Shown here in pieces: positions 55,768 through 64,000 of a DNA stretch of 64,000 bases. The stretch lies in the NCBI RefSeq assembly GCF_921293095.1, contig NC_060257.1, positions 94,679,818 through 94,743,817 on the forward strand, written 5' to 3'. Position 1 is the stretch's first letter. Each line of letters starts with the position of its first letter. This stretch comes from Ischnura elegans. Lineage: Eukaryota > Arthropoda > Insecta > Odonata > Coenagrionidae. A model generated the notes under the pieces. The model saw only the letters and a list, made by a program, of their open reading frames with translations, had not been told where the DNA came from and did not search any database. The position numbers and the translations under genes were made by a program.

Positions 55768-57381
55768 TCAATTATCGATAATATTATCCATTCGGGAAAC
55801 TATAGTTTTCAAGTCATTTGCTATGCTCGATAAATCTGAAGGGTAATTCTTGGGACATGGGATACCAAAGAGATTGAGATCATTTCTTCCAGCCCTCACC
55901 ATAGTGTTATTAAATTCACTGTATTCGTAAACATCTTTCTCTCTAAAAAAGTAGAGGATCCCATTGGTATGTCTAAATGCAGATTGTATACCTGTAGGTA
56001 TCTGTGGCATTAATTTTATGTGACGAGCTTGACTCTTCGGTCTAAAAGTGCACTCATCCATTTCAACAATGAATTCCCCACTATGAAATATTAGTGTGCG
56101 GGCAGAGTATGTATTAACAATTGCTTGAATTCTAGCGTTTCTAGGAAGGCCGGCGGATATAATATTCATAGGACGACCTTCAACTAGCTCCATTGTTGGA
56201 TAATTAACCATGTATATCAGGCCCTTGATAAATATTACAATTTCTCCACTAGGCCTGCGATAAAGAGCATCAAAACCATTGAAATCTTGCTCAGGTAAAA
56301 ATGGTAACCAATCTGTGATAAGCTGAGGGCCAACGATGTCTATTCTTTCAGTCACTTCCATATCCACATACCAAAACCATTTTTCATGAAATAAATACAG
56401 CAAATTATTGATTATGAGTAACTGGCGTACATTATCAAGTTCACACAAAGTCGGACGGTGAGTATTATTTTTTGCAACATTCGGTTCTGCTCTGAATCTA
56501 TCCTCCGGATATTCAGGTGCTCCCTCAGCATCATCATCGTTCCCCTGAACTGGATCATCTTCCTTCTGAGGTTCCAAGGGTGGTCCATAGAGAAATTGAG
56601 CTGCTAGTATATCATCTTCATGTAGTGTCAGACGGTAATTATAATGGTTATAATACGCAAACATCAGAGAATTCTCATAATTCGAATGTGTAATTCCTAG
56701 AGTGTGACCAATTTCATGGAGAAGAACGGCGAGCAAACTGACTTGAAATTCAGGAAGTTCAGGATGATCCATTCCTAAGTACCACATTTCATCTTGATCG
56801 ATGTGAATTTCAAGTGGAATATCTCGACTTGATGGTAATTGCGCATGAGCTAATTTTCCACCAATCCCATCCAAAGGCGTAGAACAAAAATGTCTATTTA
56901 AATATTGTTTATGATTGTACCGTGTATTCATTATGAAGATATCCGGATGTTTAGGATCATGCTCGAACTTTAAATTAGCTGCCTGACTCCATATTTCAAA
57001 CGCTTTCCGAGCTAATTCCATGTACGTCGAGTTCACAAATCCATAGTGCCATTTTATTATATCTTTATTCCATTTGTAATGGTATACAGAAAACGCAGGA
57101 TCATCAACAACTCCGCAGCGTGGTCTATTGGTTAAATTCAGAGTCATTTCATTCAATTCCCCATCTTTTGTAATGTTATAGTATTCTTGAAAAATTTCCA
57201 AAGCCTCTTTCAATTCCGTATGGTCAATGCTAGTAATTTCATTTTCGGTCACGTTCAAATATCCATACTGTCGAAGATATTCTGCTACGCAATACGTTTT
57301 ATTGGTGTGGGTATTTTCACTGGATAACACCTTTTGTACAGCAAGCTCAGTTAAGAGCAAAAAGATATAGACTGCTCTCAT
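55768..57381 (-). CDS. Secreted matrix metalloproteinase with hemopexin domain
   Basis: The 537-residue product begins with a signal peptide (VYIFLLLTELA, residues 4-14). A prodomain follows, with the cysteine switch PRCGVVDDP (Cys89, canonical PRCGVPD). The zinc catalytic motif HEIGHTLGITH is at 222-232 with the Met-turn SLMFAYY (Met240). A linker rich in Asp/Glu/Pro follows, then a hemopexin-like domain from about 330 to 515. All catalytic residues are present. It would degrade extracellular matrix proteins outside the cell. The gene is a single uninterrupted frame, whereas insect host MMP genes have introns, and it lies 74 bp after the polymerase in the same direction. A TATA-like site (tataaat) lies about 50 bp upstream. 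Baculoviruses and ascoviruses are known to carry MMPs; capture from a host is my inference. Confidence 0.9.
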   Translation of the reverse strand: MRAVYIFLLLTELAVQKVLSSENTHTNKTYCVAEYLRQYGYLNVTENEITSIDHTELKEALEIFQEYYNITKDGELNEMTLNLTNRPRCGVVDDPAFSVYHYKWNKDIIKWHYGFVNSTYMELARKAFEIWSQAANLKFEHDPKHPDIFIMNTRYNHKQYLNRHFCSTPLDGIGGKLAHAQLPSSRDIPLEIHIDQDEMWYLGMDHPELPEFQVSLLAVLLHEIGHTLGITHSNYENSLMFAYYNHYNYRLTLHEDDILAAQFLYGPPLEPQKEDDPVQGNDDDAEGAPEYPEDRFRAEPNVAKNNTHRPTLCELDNVRQLLIINNLLYLFHEKWFWYVDMEVTERIDIVGPQLITDWLPFLPEQDFNGFDALYRRPSGEIVIFIKGLIYMVNYPTMELVEGRPMNIISAGLPRNARIQAIVNTYSARTLIFHSGEFIVEMDECTFRPKSQARHIKLMPQIPTGIQSAFRHTNGILYFFREKDVYEYSEFNNTMVRAGRNDLNLFGIPCPKNYPSDLSSIANDLKTIVSRMDNIIDN

Positions 57382-57455
57382 TTCAGTGTGAAGCGTAGCA
57401 CGTGAGGGAATGAAATGAGATTCACAATTTAATACGAACTGAATTTATACACTTT

Positions 57456-60400
57456 TCAACGATGAGGGAGGGGGAAGGCCTCATCATAAGTCCGTTTACG
57501 TGATTCTTCTCTTATCCTATAATCACCCCAGGCTAATGTCGTGATACCATCTCTACATATATAGCGTTTATCATCGTTTGCACTCAAGGCTACTTTATTT
57601 ATTTTTAGAGTGTACATTTCATGTTTATTAGATCGTAAAATGTACATCTGTCGATACTCTACGGAATTATCGAGTAAACACTTTTCGTAATGTTCGAAAT
57701 TAATAGATTTTCGAATGACGGGCTTGGCAATACCTTTAGCCTTCTTCACTTCTTTAGCATTTTCCATACGATAGGAGTAAAGTTTGCTTCTCAAGCCGAC
57801 AAAATTCGTCATAATGTCACCATTACATTCATCCTTCATCTTACCAACCACTTTTTTATTAAAATTTGAGAAACACTTGTGATCACAGGGATATGCAGAT
57901 GTATCGTACAGTTCTAAGTTTTCTTTCATGTCTTCGTATATGTCATTAGTCTCAACATCAATAATCATACCATCTGTATCCATTTGATTGAGCGATATCT
58001 TATTCCCATACTTCACTTTAAGGTGACCGTAAAAAAAATCGTACATTAGGGTTTTGCTTAGATCCAAAACTGCTTGTCCTGCATAAATTGGCTTCACCAT
58101 TTTAATCGTTGACATTCTACTGTGAACAGCCACCAAATTTTCAGAAAATATAGTTCTATCTAAAAATCTCGAACTGGAGATCAATTTATTCAGTCTTTTT
58201 TCGTTACACACCAATTCAAGGTCAATTCTTCTCCTTAAATTCTCCATCAGCTTACCAAATACACTATTTACCATAAGTTTGAAGAAATCCCTGTCAAAAT
58301 CATTTTTTGCCAACTTCCGTTTTTCGGTATTAATGTTTATGTAAGGATCTAACCATCTCGATTGATCAAACTCGATCACTCGTCGAATTCTATTCAGCTT
58401 CAGACCATATCTAAGGGCTTGTTTTAAATTAACATAATGAATTACATATTTTTCTTTTGGCTCAAGTGTTGTCAATAATTTTCTGAATTTACCAGTAGGA
58501 GGTATTTTATTTTCTGGACAAAATGGAAGATCCGAGTGAGTTTCATGTATATTATCGGGATAATCTAAATCAACCTCGAGAAAATATCCTTTAGGATTGT
58601 CATCTGAAATATTCAAATTAAACTCTCGAATTTCCTCTTCACTAAGCCATTTAAAACTACCACGAGGAAGAGGTTGAGACATTGCCCACCCATAGAGATT
58701 GTTAGCATCCAAATACAAAAGGTATCTATTAGGAATTGACGCATCATATTCCCTCATATATTTATTATTTGCCTTACTGTACCTCTTACAGCATTGACTA
58801 ATACCTCCTCGTATTCCATTTTCTGTCATCAGCAGCATATCGTAATCAGTCATCAACTCGAGAGTCACCCCTGTATGCTTTAACATAGCATCAAACGCTA
58901 ACCCCGGTGATGTATAATACCATGCAGGGTCAAGCTTATACGTTTCCATGCAAACATCCCGAAAATTTTCAAAAATATCGGATAAAATCGTAACATCTGT
59001 TTTCAGGTATAAGTCGGAGTATTCACCGAGAGTCTGGCAATTGAATTCAAACCAAATTTTTTGAGCAAATTCATAATCGTCATCGCTTACTGTTTCTCCA
59101 TTAATATGACTATAAAATTTCTCCTTCGGTGGTAAACATTTTTCCTCTAACTTTTCCCAACTGTCAACATATTCGTATGGAAAAATTCCTTTCCTCGTAA
59201 CAAGGTTCAACTTATCTCCATAAACTCGTTTTGTATGAATAAATTTCTCTCGGGGGAGATTGTCAGCTAATTTTGATAGGGTCGAAGCCATAAATCGAAA
59301 TGTATCCACAAATCTAATGCTGAAATTGTTACCGATACTTTTGCTAAAAGATATATACTTTTCCTCAGAATTCGCTATGCAATTAATTTCTTTATTATCG
59401 TAACCTAAATTTGGTACAATAAAATGAGCATCATATCCGCTTAGGTTATGAAAAAATACAGGGAGAAATTTGGGCATTTTAAACTTTAAATTACATTGTG
59501 AATGTAAAGCTGCTCTAAACTTTCCAGTCAAGTGACAATGATCTTGAACGCGATCAGCACCCAATTCTTCTCCACAAAGATGACAATACTTAGCGGATTC
59601 AAATGCCTGTTTTTCTTCTTGTGTTAACGCAATCATCTGTACCGTATTTTGATACATATTTTGTACTAGTTCGGCTACCTCTTTGATCCAATTCATAAAA
59701 ACTTTCGCAGCATCTCTCCCTCGATAAGAAATTGGTTCAAATTTTAGATTATTTGTACAAATAAGTAAAAAACAAAAAGACATTATTTCATGTTTTTCTA
59801 TTGCACACGTATAAGAATGCTCATCATTCGAGCAACAATGTTGAACCTTCGGAAGTATTGACTCAAAATCGGCTACAACTATGGCAGGGACACGCATTGC
59901 ACGACCAACATTTTTAAATTTCAACAATTTTTCATCATCTCCCGGCATAATTATTTTAGAAGGAGCATTTTTCATACAATCTAAACGATGTATTTCGAGT
60001 TTTTCATGCGTATGAAAATGACAGAAGCAGCGTTTGCAAACGTATATAGAATTATGATTTTTCGTAATTTGTGAATGAAGCAATTTATTAAACGATTTAA
60101 TCCAACAATAATGTGATTTATTTTCTTTAACTAGATAAAGTAAATCTCTATGATCAGATAGTTCTTCATCCACAACTTTTAAAGGATACACGTTATTTTT
60201 CTCATCTATACCGAAAACATTAATAGAAATATTATTTTTTATTTCAAATTTACTAATATCTCTCAAAATAACCGGATATTTAATGCAATTCCAATCATAC
60301 TTTGTTTCAAAATTTTTATCCTTAATATATTTTATAACTCTAGAGCATAAATATCTAGGTGCTGTTTCTGCCATGTATTTGGAATAAATCGCATATTTAA

Positions 60401-61316
60401 AGCAGTATATATCATTATTCTTAACATTTATTACTGATTTGGTATCATAAATTCTCTTTGGGAGTTCGATGAAAGTGGATCCGCCCAGAGGACGATATTT
60501 ATTTATTCGTAATTCTAAACCTGAAATTTCACGTAAAGTCCACCCTGATCCCTTTGCTTGATGTTCGGATTTTTCTTTTAGTAATTTAGCAAACAGATGC
60601 TCTACAATTTCATCTACATTGTCAGTCTCAAATATTCTAACATTTTCCGTTTTAAACCATCTTTCATCCGTAAGTTCCTCTTTAGAAAAATTACACTTGA
60701 CCAAAACATTGATTTTTACCGGAGAAGATTCCAATACATATTTAATTTTCTCAATGACCAGTAACCTGATATTATTCAGAAATGTGATTAAATCACTTCC
60801 CTCATCCAACCCACTAACCCAGTAAGTCTTTAATCTATTTTTCGCTGCCGATTGAACTTCAACCATTCCCTTTACATTTCCTGCTCCAACTTGTCGTAAA
60901 ACATGTCTTCTATGAACCTCACTACTCTCATGAGAGACTTTGTTACGAAAATATGTGTAACAAATTTCACATAGTTTATCTTCTATTGTATTAGCTCCAA
61001 CACTAACATGTCTTTGGTGTACTTCACTAGCTTCATGTGTAAGTCTATCTCTAAAATAAGTGTAACAAACTTCACAAAGTTTATCTTCTATCGCATTAGT
61101 TCCAACACTACCTTGTAAAACATGTCTTTGGTGTACCTCACTAGCTTCATGTGCAAGTCTATCTCTAAAATAAGTGTAACAAATTTCACAAAGTTTATAT
61201 TCTTCCGGATTAACTCCAACACTATTCTGTAAAACATGTCTTTGATGAACGTCACTAGCTTCATGAGCAAGTCTATCTCTAAAATAAGTGAAACAAATGT
61301 CACAAAAAGTGTCCAT
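57456..61316 (-). CDS. Protein-primed family B DNA polymerase with N-terminal zinc fingers
   Basis: The long open frame starts with GTG at 61373, but the first ATG is at 61316, giving about 1,286 residues; residue numbers here count from 61373. Four finger-like repeats at 22-47, 60-85, 98-123 and 133-160 share C..C and H...H.RH spacing, with a CKRC finger near 446. Exonuclease motifs: DFE (502-504), NLSGYD (643-648), YLKTD (789-793). A CHLCGE...DHCHLTG zinc cluster is at 597-616. Polymerase motifs: A at LDANNLYG (D889), B at KLMVNSVFGK (1032-1041), C at MDTDG (1131-1135). All catalytic residues are intact. Such enzymes copy linear DNA from a terminal protein in Polintons, adintoviruses and bidnaviruses. 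TATA at about 61399-61405. Confidence 0.92.
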   Translation of the reverse strand: MDTFCDICFTYFRDRLAHEASDVHQRHVLQNSVGVNPEEYKLCEICYTYFRDRLAHEASEVHQRHVLQGSVGTNAIEDKLCEVCYTYFRDRLTHEASEVHQRHVSVGANTIEDKLCEICYTYFRNKVSHESSEVHRRHVLRQVGAGNVKGMVEVQSAAKNRLKTYWVSGLDEGSDLITFLNNIRLLVIEKIKYVLESSPVKINVLVKCNFSKEELTDERWFKTENVRIFETDNVDEIVEHLFAKLLKEKSEHQAKGSGWTLREISGLELRINKYRPLGGSTFIELPKRIYDTKSVINVKNNDIYCFKYAIYSKYMAETAPRYLCSRVIKYIKDKNFETKYDWNCIKYPVILRDISKFEIKNNISINVFGIDEKNNVYPLKVVDEELSDHRDLLYLVKENKSHYCWIKSFNKLLHSQITKNHNSIYVCKRCFCHFHTHEKLEIHRLDCMKNAPSKIIMPGDDEKLLKFKNVGRAMRVPAIVVADFESILPKVQHCCSNDEHSYTCAIEKHEIMSFCFLLICTNNLKFEPISYRGRDAAKVFMNWIKEVAELVQNMYQNTVQMIALTQEEKQAFESAKYCHLCGEELGADRVQDHCHLTGKFRAALHSQCNLKFKMPKFLPVFFHNLSGYDAHFIVPNLGYDNKEINCIANSEEKYISFSKSIGNNFSIRFVDTFRFMASTLSKLADNLPREKFIHTKRVYGDKLNLVTRKGIFPYEYVDSWEKLEEKCLPPKEKFYSHINGETVSDDDYEFAQKIWFEFNCQTLGEYSDLYLKTDVTILSDIFENFRDVCMETYKLDPAWYYTSPGLAFDAMLKHTGVTLELMTDYDMLLMTENGIRGGISQCCKRYSKANNKYMREYDASIPNRYLLYLDANNLYGWAMSQPLPRGSFKWLSEEEIREFNLNISDDNPKGYFLEVDLDYPDNIHETHSDLPFCPENKIPPTGKFRKLLTTLEPKEKYVIHYVNLKQALRYGLKLNRIRRVIEFDQSRWLDPYININTEKRKLAKNDFDRDFFKLMVNSVFGKLMENLRRRIDLELVCNEKRLNKLISSSRFLDRTIFSENLVAVHSRMSTIKMVKPIYAGQAVLDLSKTLMYDFFYGHLKVKYGNKISLNQMDTDGMIIDVETNDIYEDMKENLELYDTSAYPCDHKCFSNFNKKVVGKMKDECNGDIMTNFVGLRSKLYSYRMENAKEVKKAKGIAKPVIRKSINFEHYEKCLLDNSVEYRQMYILRSNKHEMYTLKINKVALSANDDKRYICRDGITTLAWGDYRIREESRKRTYDEAFPLPHR

Positions 61317-61398
61317 GTTCTCAATGAATGTTATGTACACTGATGCTTCACAATACCTAATCTTCTTATTCACTGCTAGATAATAAGCTACTTACCGT

Positions 61399-61405
61399 TA
61401 TATAT
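61399..61405 (-). promoter_or_regulatory. TATA box for the polymerase gene
   Basis: On the minus strand, tatataa stands about 28 bp before a cagtg initiator-like site near 61375, and about 85 bp before the ATG at 61316. The spacing suits Pol II. Confidence 0.4.
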
Positions 61406-61656
61406 AAACCAGAGCTCCGACCAGCAGGACGTAACAAGCAGGAAACCGGGGAAAGTGTTTTCTATTTCTAATATTCTCTCAAGAAAAACTTATTCCTTCT
61501 CCAAATTATTTCTTTTATTTTAAAAAGGTTTTTTTTACAACACAGTGATGTGAATAATCTGTAATTAAAGAAAGATCAAAATTTAAGTAAATATAATTAA
61601 ACACAAAAACCTAATTTAAAAAACAAAATTAAATAATATTAAATCATAGATACCTT

Positions 61657-61953
61657 TTAATCTTCCAAGGACAAACGCTCTCCGTCCCAGGTGAGCGTGA
61701 GAGGCTCCCCCTCCCCCCGGTTCACAGCATCCACCGCTTCCCTGTTGAAAACCTTTAAGTATCTTTTAGGGAGGAAGAGCCTCCCTCGCTGACCAGCACC
61801 CTCAATCATTGCCGAAACCCCATCCCCATACCTAGTTTCAACCACCCATAGATATGTTATGGTATATCTAAAACCTACAACAAGGTTTTCTTTTTTTAGG
61901 AAGGGAGGGAGTTCCTTGTTCACCTTCTGAATTTTCCTTCTCAAGTTCTCCAT
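61657..61953 (-). CDS. Small conserved-looking protein, possible single-strand DNA binding (98 aa)
   Basis: The protein begins MENLRRKIQKVNKELPP and has the block RYGDGVSAMIEG followed by GRLFLPKRYLKVF. I have seen this T/R-YG...LP.RY layout in small proteins that accompany protein-primed polymerases in invertebrate elements. An OB-like ssDNA-binding role is inference from that memory. The ATG follows tttctttctag, a strong splice acceptor, and a donor gtaagt lies at 62044-62039 on the minus strand. The first exon would be a 5' leader, spliced by a 91-bp intron, from a TATA box near 62128. It precedes the polymerase in the same direction. Confidence 0.6.
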   Translation of the reverse strand: MENLRRKIQKVNKELPPFLKKENLVVGFRYTITYLWVVETRYGDGVSAMIEGAGQRGRLFLPKRYLKVFNREAVDAVNRGEGEPLTLTWDGERLSLED

Positions 61954-62044
61954 CTAGAAAGAAAATACATGTTAAGTATTAGGGAAATAATCGTATATAA
62001 CGTTAAATATATACATGTGAGGAAGAAAACTAAGCCCCACTTAC
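61954..62044 (-). other. Probable 91-bp leader intron
   Basis: On the minus strand the interval begins gtaagtgggg and ends tttctttctag, placed directly before the ATG of the 98-residue gene. Upstream of it is a short leader exon with a TATA box. Both splice sites are close to consensus. Confidence 0.55.
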
Positions 62045-62124
62045 TGCGTTCGGTTTTGGATCGCCTCTGGTGTACTCTACCGCCGATCGAATTGAAGTGG
62101 TGAATTTGGAGGAAGATGCGAGCT

Positions 62125-62132
62125 CTTATATA
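62125..62132 (-). promoter_or_regulatory. TATA box for the 98-residue gene
   Basis: On the minus strand tatataag lies about 85 bp upstream of the leader intron donor. The predicted start is near 62100. Confidence 0.5.
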
Positions 62133-62159
62133 CCTAAAAGAGGGGTAATACTTTCGAAT

Positions 62160-62387
62160 CACTTAGGGGGAAATAACTGGGAGTAGGTCGTAATCATCCA
62201 AGGAGAACTGCACTAAGTGAGAGGATGACCTTCCAGTACCGAAGCATGAAGCAAGAGGTCTGAAAATGTCCTTGAGAGCTGCACGTGGTATTTATCCTTT
62301 CATCATCACTGCGGTGAACCACTGAGGCGGATATGGTAATCACAAGATGAAACAGCATCAATCCAGAGTGTTGGAAATTCTCTCAAG
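62160..62387. other. Divergent intergenic region, left part
   Basis: There is no supportable gene here. The region lies between leftward and rightward gene sets and includes a cacgtg at 62282-62287. Confidence 0.5.
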
Positions 62388-62627
62388 GATTCCGCGTGAG
62401 AGGCCGACCTCGGCACGTGCGTGTCGATCAGCGGCTAAGTGGGTGGGGCAGCGCAGATTCCGCGTGAGAGGCCGACCTCGGCACGTGCATGTCGATCAGC
62501 GGCTAAGTGGGTGGGGCAGCGCAGATTCCGCGTGAGAGGCCGACCTCGGCACGTGCATGTCGATCAGCGGGGAAGTGGGTGGAGCAGCGCAGATTCCGCG
62601 TGAGAGGCCGACCTCGGCACGTGTGCG
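62388..62627. repeat. 68-bp GC-rich tandem repeat, 3.5 units
   Basis: Units begin at 62388, 62456, 62524 and 62592 with gattccgcgtgag and are nearly identical. Each includes cacgtg (62414, 62482, 62550, 62618) and the segment gtcgatcagcgg in the full units. The array sits between the divergent gene sets, the usual place for a shared promoter, enhancer or replication origin. Its GC content contrasts sharply with the AT-rich genes around it. Confidence 0.9.
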
Positions 62628-62790
62628 CTTAATAGCGGAGGAATTAGGGGATGATGTAATACCACTTGATATTCCAGAATTCCTATTCCCTATTTCCGGT
62701 ACCAACAGGTTCACTGGGGAAAACCTAAAATGGCGCCCTCGATGGTCTTTGAACCCCTTTACCCACCCTACTTGCGACACTATCCATATA

Positions 62791-62798
62791 TATATAAA
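62791..62798 (+). promoter_or_regulatory. TATA box for the rightward small gene
   Basis: A tatataaa box, preceded by further TA repeats, lies 27 bp before the ATG at 62825. The leader would be very short or start near the ATG. Confidence 0.5.
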
Positions 62799-62824
62799 TC
62801 GGGCGAAAATTCATTACAAAAATC

Positions 62825-63133
62825 ATGAACAGCCTTTTAGCACAGCCGGTGGGTTCTCTAACCCTTTGGAAAGAGATAGAGGAATTCATATTCAAATTAA
62901 AAGAAAAAGCAGACGAAGAATTTAAAAAAATCCTCCAAGAGGCGGAAATAAGTCCGGATCCGAGTGCTTTGCACAATGTCTGTGATCAATATGAAGCATT
63001 TTATGAGAGAGAAGTCTTTCAAAAATTAACTGAAGATTCGTTAAAGTCAACTATAATAGAAAGGCTGCGTTATTTAAACAAAGATAATTATAATTATTAC
63101 ATGAGAATTTACAACTGGTGTGATTATTACTAA
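62825..63133 (+). CDS. Small helical protein of unknown function (102 aa)
   Basis: The protein begins MNSLLAQPVGSLTLWKEIEE and is rich in Glu and Lys with hydrophobic spacing that suggests helices (FIFKLKEKADEEFKKIL). I do not recognise a family. It is open, follows a TATA box and precedes the dUTPase by about 200 bp in the same direction, so I list it as a probable gene of the virus-like element. A role in replication or packaging cannot be inferred. Confidence 0.5.
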   Translation: MNSLLAQPVGSLTLWKEIEEFIFKLKEKADEEFKKILQEAEISPDPSALHNVCDQYEAFYEREVFQKLTEDSLKSTIIERLRYLNKDNYNYYMRIYNWCDYY

Positions 63134-63330
63134 GCGATTAGTCACCATTATACACTCATATAGCGTCTCCCTGTTCACTCGCAGCACAAACGGCTTTGAT
63201 AGATTAAAAGACGCATTCCCTATCCTAACTCACACGCCGAAATCCAGTATCCGCCGCTATATACCTTGTTGGATATCTCAGGCAGGAGACCGAGCACAAC
63301 AAACGGCTGTTTAATTACCTATTAAGAAAT

Positions 63331-63774
63331 ATGAGTCAGCAAAGGAATTACAAACTTAAATATAAGAAACTTACAGAAAACGCGCGTGATTTATACAAGG
63401 GATCTACTAATGCTGCTGGTTTTGACCTTCGAAGCGCATATGACTACACCATTTCACCAGGAAGTCGTCTGTTAGTAAAAACAGATCTCCAAATTGAGCT
63501 GCCATGGGGGTGCTATGGGAGGATTGCCCCGAGATCTGGTCTGGCCTTAAAATATGGAATAGATATTTCAGGGGGAGTACTGGATTTCGATTTTCGCGGA
63601 AATGTGTCAATTATAATTTGTAATAATAGTAGCGTCGTCTTTAAAATAAATGCTGGTGACAGAATCGCACAATTAATTTGTGAACAAATATTAAATCCTG
63701 ATTTGGAAGAAGTGGATTATATGAATGAAACTGAGAGAGGATGTAAGGGATTCGGTTCGAGTGGAGAGAATTGA
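63331..63774 (+). CDS. dUTPase (trimeric type)
   Basis: The 147-residue product has all five motifs of trimeric dUTPase: motif 1 AAGFDLRSA (28-36), motif 2 PRSGLA (67-72), motif 3 GVLDFDFRGN (82-91), motif 4 GDRIAQLI (109-116) and motif 5 GCKGFGSSG (137-145). The enzyme hydrolyses dUTP to dUMP and pyrophosphate, keeping uracil out of DNA. Length is normal. Motif 3 has Phe where Tyr is usual (DYRG), a mild change. Large DNA viruses and some Polinton-like elements carry this gene, which fits the polymerase nearby. The start is preceded by AT-rich sequence; no damage is seen. Confidence 0.95.
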   Translation: MSQQRNYKLKYKKLTENARDLYKGSTNAAGFDLRSAYDYTISPGSRLLVKTDLQIELPWGCYGRIAPRSGLALKYGIDISGGVLDFDFRGNVSIIICNNSSVVFKINAGDRIAQLICEQILNPDLEEVDYMNETERGCKGFGSSGEN

Positions 63775-64000
63775 AAGAGTAACCTCTAATTGTATGAAAT
63801 TAAATTATTTGAATAATAATGTATAATATGATGTTTTTTAAAAATTAAAAAAATTATTTAAAAAAAATTTATCTCTACTTTTTTTTACCTAAAAAAAATC
63901 TTTCAACCATAGAGAATACTAATTAAGAGAAATATTAAAGAAATTGAGAAATATCTAGAATTTCCCCGTCTTCATTGAAAATGAACACTGTCCCGAACCC
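63775..64000. other. AT-rich tail after the dUTPase
   Basis: There is no coding sequence. A-rich runs and a poly-T tract near 63880 occur, and the window ends within the element. Confidence 0.5.

Larger units (their letters stand above)
54841..64000. mobile_element. Endogenous virus-like element (Polinton/adintovirus- or bidnavirus-like), incomplete in window
   Basis: The Copia remnant stops abruptly at 54840, and a set of open, AT-rich, mostly intronless genes follows: metalloproteinase, protein-primed DNA polymerase and a small protein leftward; a small helical protein and dUTPase rightward. Protein-primed PolB plus dUTPase is viral in type. None of the frames is damaged, unlike every older element nearby. 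The 5' side carries a 132-bp tandem repeat that could be part of a terminal repeat. Integrase, protease, ATPase and capsid genes, which would identify a Polinton or adintovirus, would have to lie beyond 64000. The left boundary is inferred from the Copia break only. Confidence 0.6.

Noticed and set aside
55768-57381. MMP as an ordinary host gene
   Set aside because: It lacks introns, sits 74 bp from the viral-type polymerase in the same direction and within the same AT-rich block; host origin by capture remains possible.
62388-62627. CRISPR array
   Set aside because: Units are contiguous tandem copies without distinct spacers, in eukaryotic-type DNA.

Overview
The window is nuclear DNA of an arthropod, most likely an insect with a large, repeat-rich genome. 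The reasons are one host gene with introns of kilobase to tens-of-kilobase size, and remnants of Penelope, RTE-like and Jockey/CR1-like retroposons, Gypsy, Copia, pogo/Tigger, PIF/Harbinger, piggyBac and hAT-like elements. I cannot name the species.

Host gene (plus strand, spread over 0.9-42.5 kb). Four exon candidates join with matching codon phases: 929-1018, 3304-3492, 38906-40833 and 42246-42485. They encode a long Ser/Thr/Pro-rich protein that runs into C2H2 zinc fingers. The 35.4-kb intron between exons 2 and 3 holds most of the mobile elements; start and end of the gene lie outside the window or were not found.

Mobile elements inside the introns. 0.9-10 kb: hairpin repeats flanked by 12-bp duplications, pogo-like MITEs, an RTE-like 3' end and a Penelope-like element between two tRNA-derived repeats. 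10.4-12.1 kb: a dead Tigger with perfect 23-bp inverted repeats that include the TA duplication. 12.2-14.7 kb: a broken non-LTR element. 15.2-22.5 kb: a PIF/Harbinger with its transposase and MADF partner gene, both broken, and a piggyBac inserted within it. 22.7-31.1 kb: one minus-strand non-LTR element hit by three later insertions, including an intact Gypsy element (26356-31010) whose LTRs differ at only two visible positions. 34.5-37.0 kb: a broken tyrosine-recombinase-like gene.

Downstream of the zinc-finger exons: a 4.4-kb Tigger sits between two inverted copies of a ~420-bp repeat and contains a further terminal-inverted-repeat element. Then come a decayed multicopy gene, a second piggyBac cut by a Copia element, and at 54.8 kb an abrupt change.

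54.8-64.0 kb is a virus-like block with open, undamaged genes. Leftward are a small RY-rich protein, a protein-primed family B DNA polymerase with zinc fingers, and a secreted matrix metalloproteinase. Rightward are a small helical protein and a complete dUTPase. The two sets diverge from a 68-bp GC-rich tandem repeat, and a 132-bp tandem repeat lies at the left edge. This resembles an endogenous Polinton/adintovirus-like or bidnavirus-like element that has acquired a metalloproteinase. Capsid, integrase and packaging genes are not in the window, so the assignment is provisional. This block is the most interesting part of the sequence.
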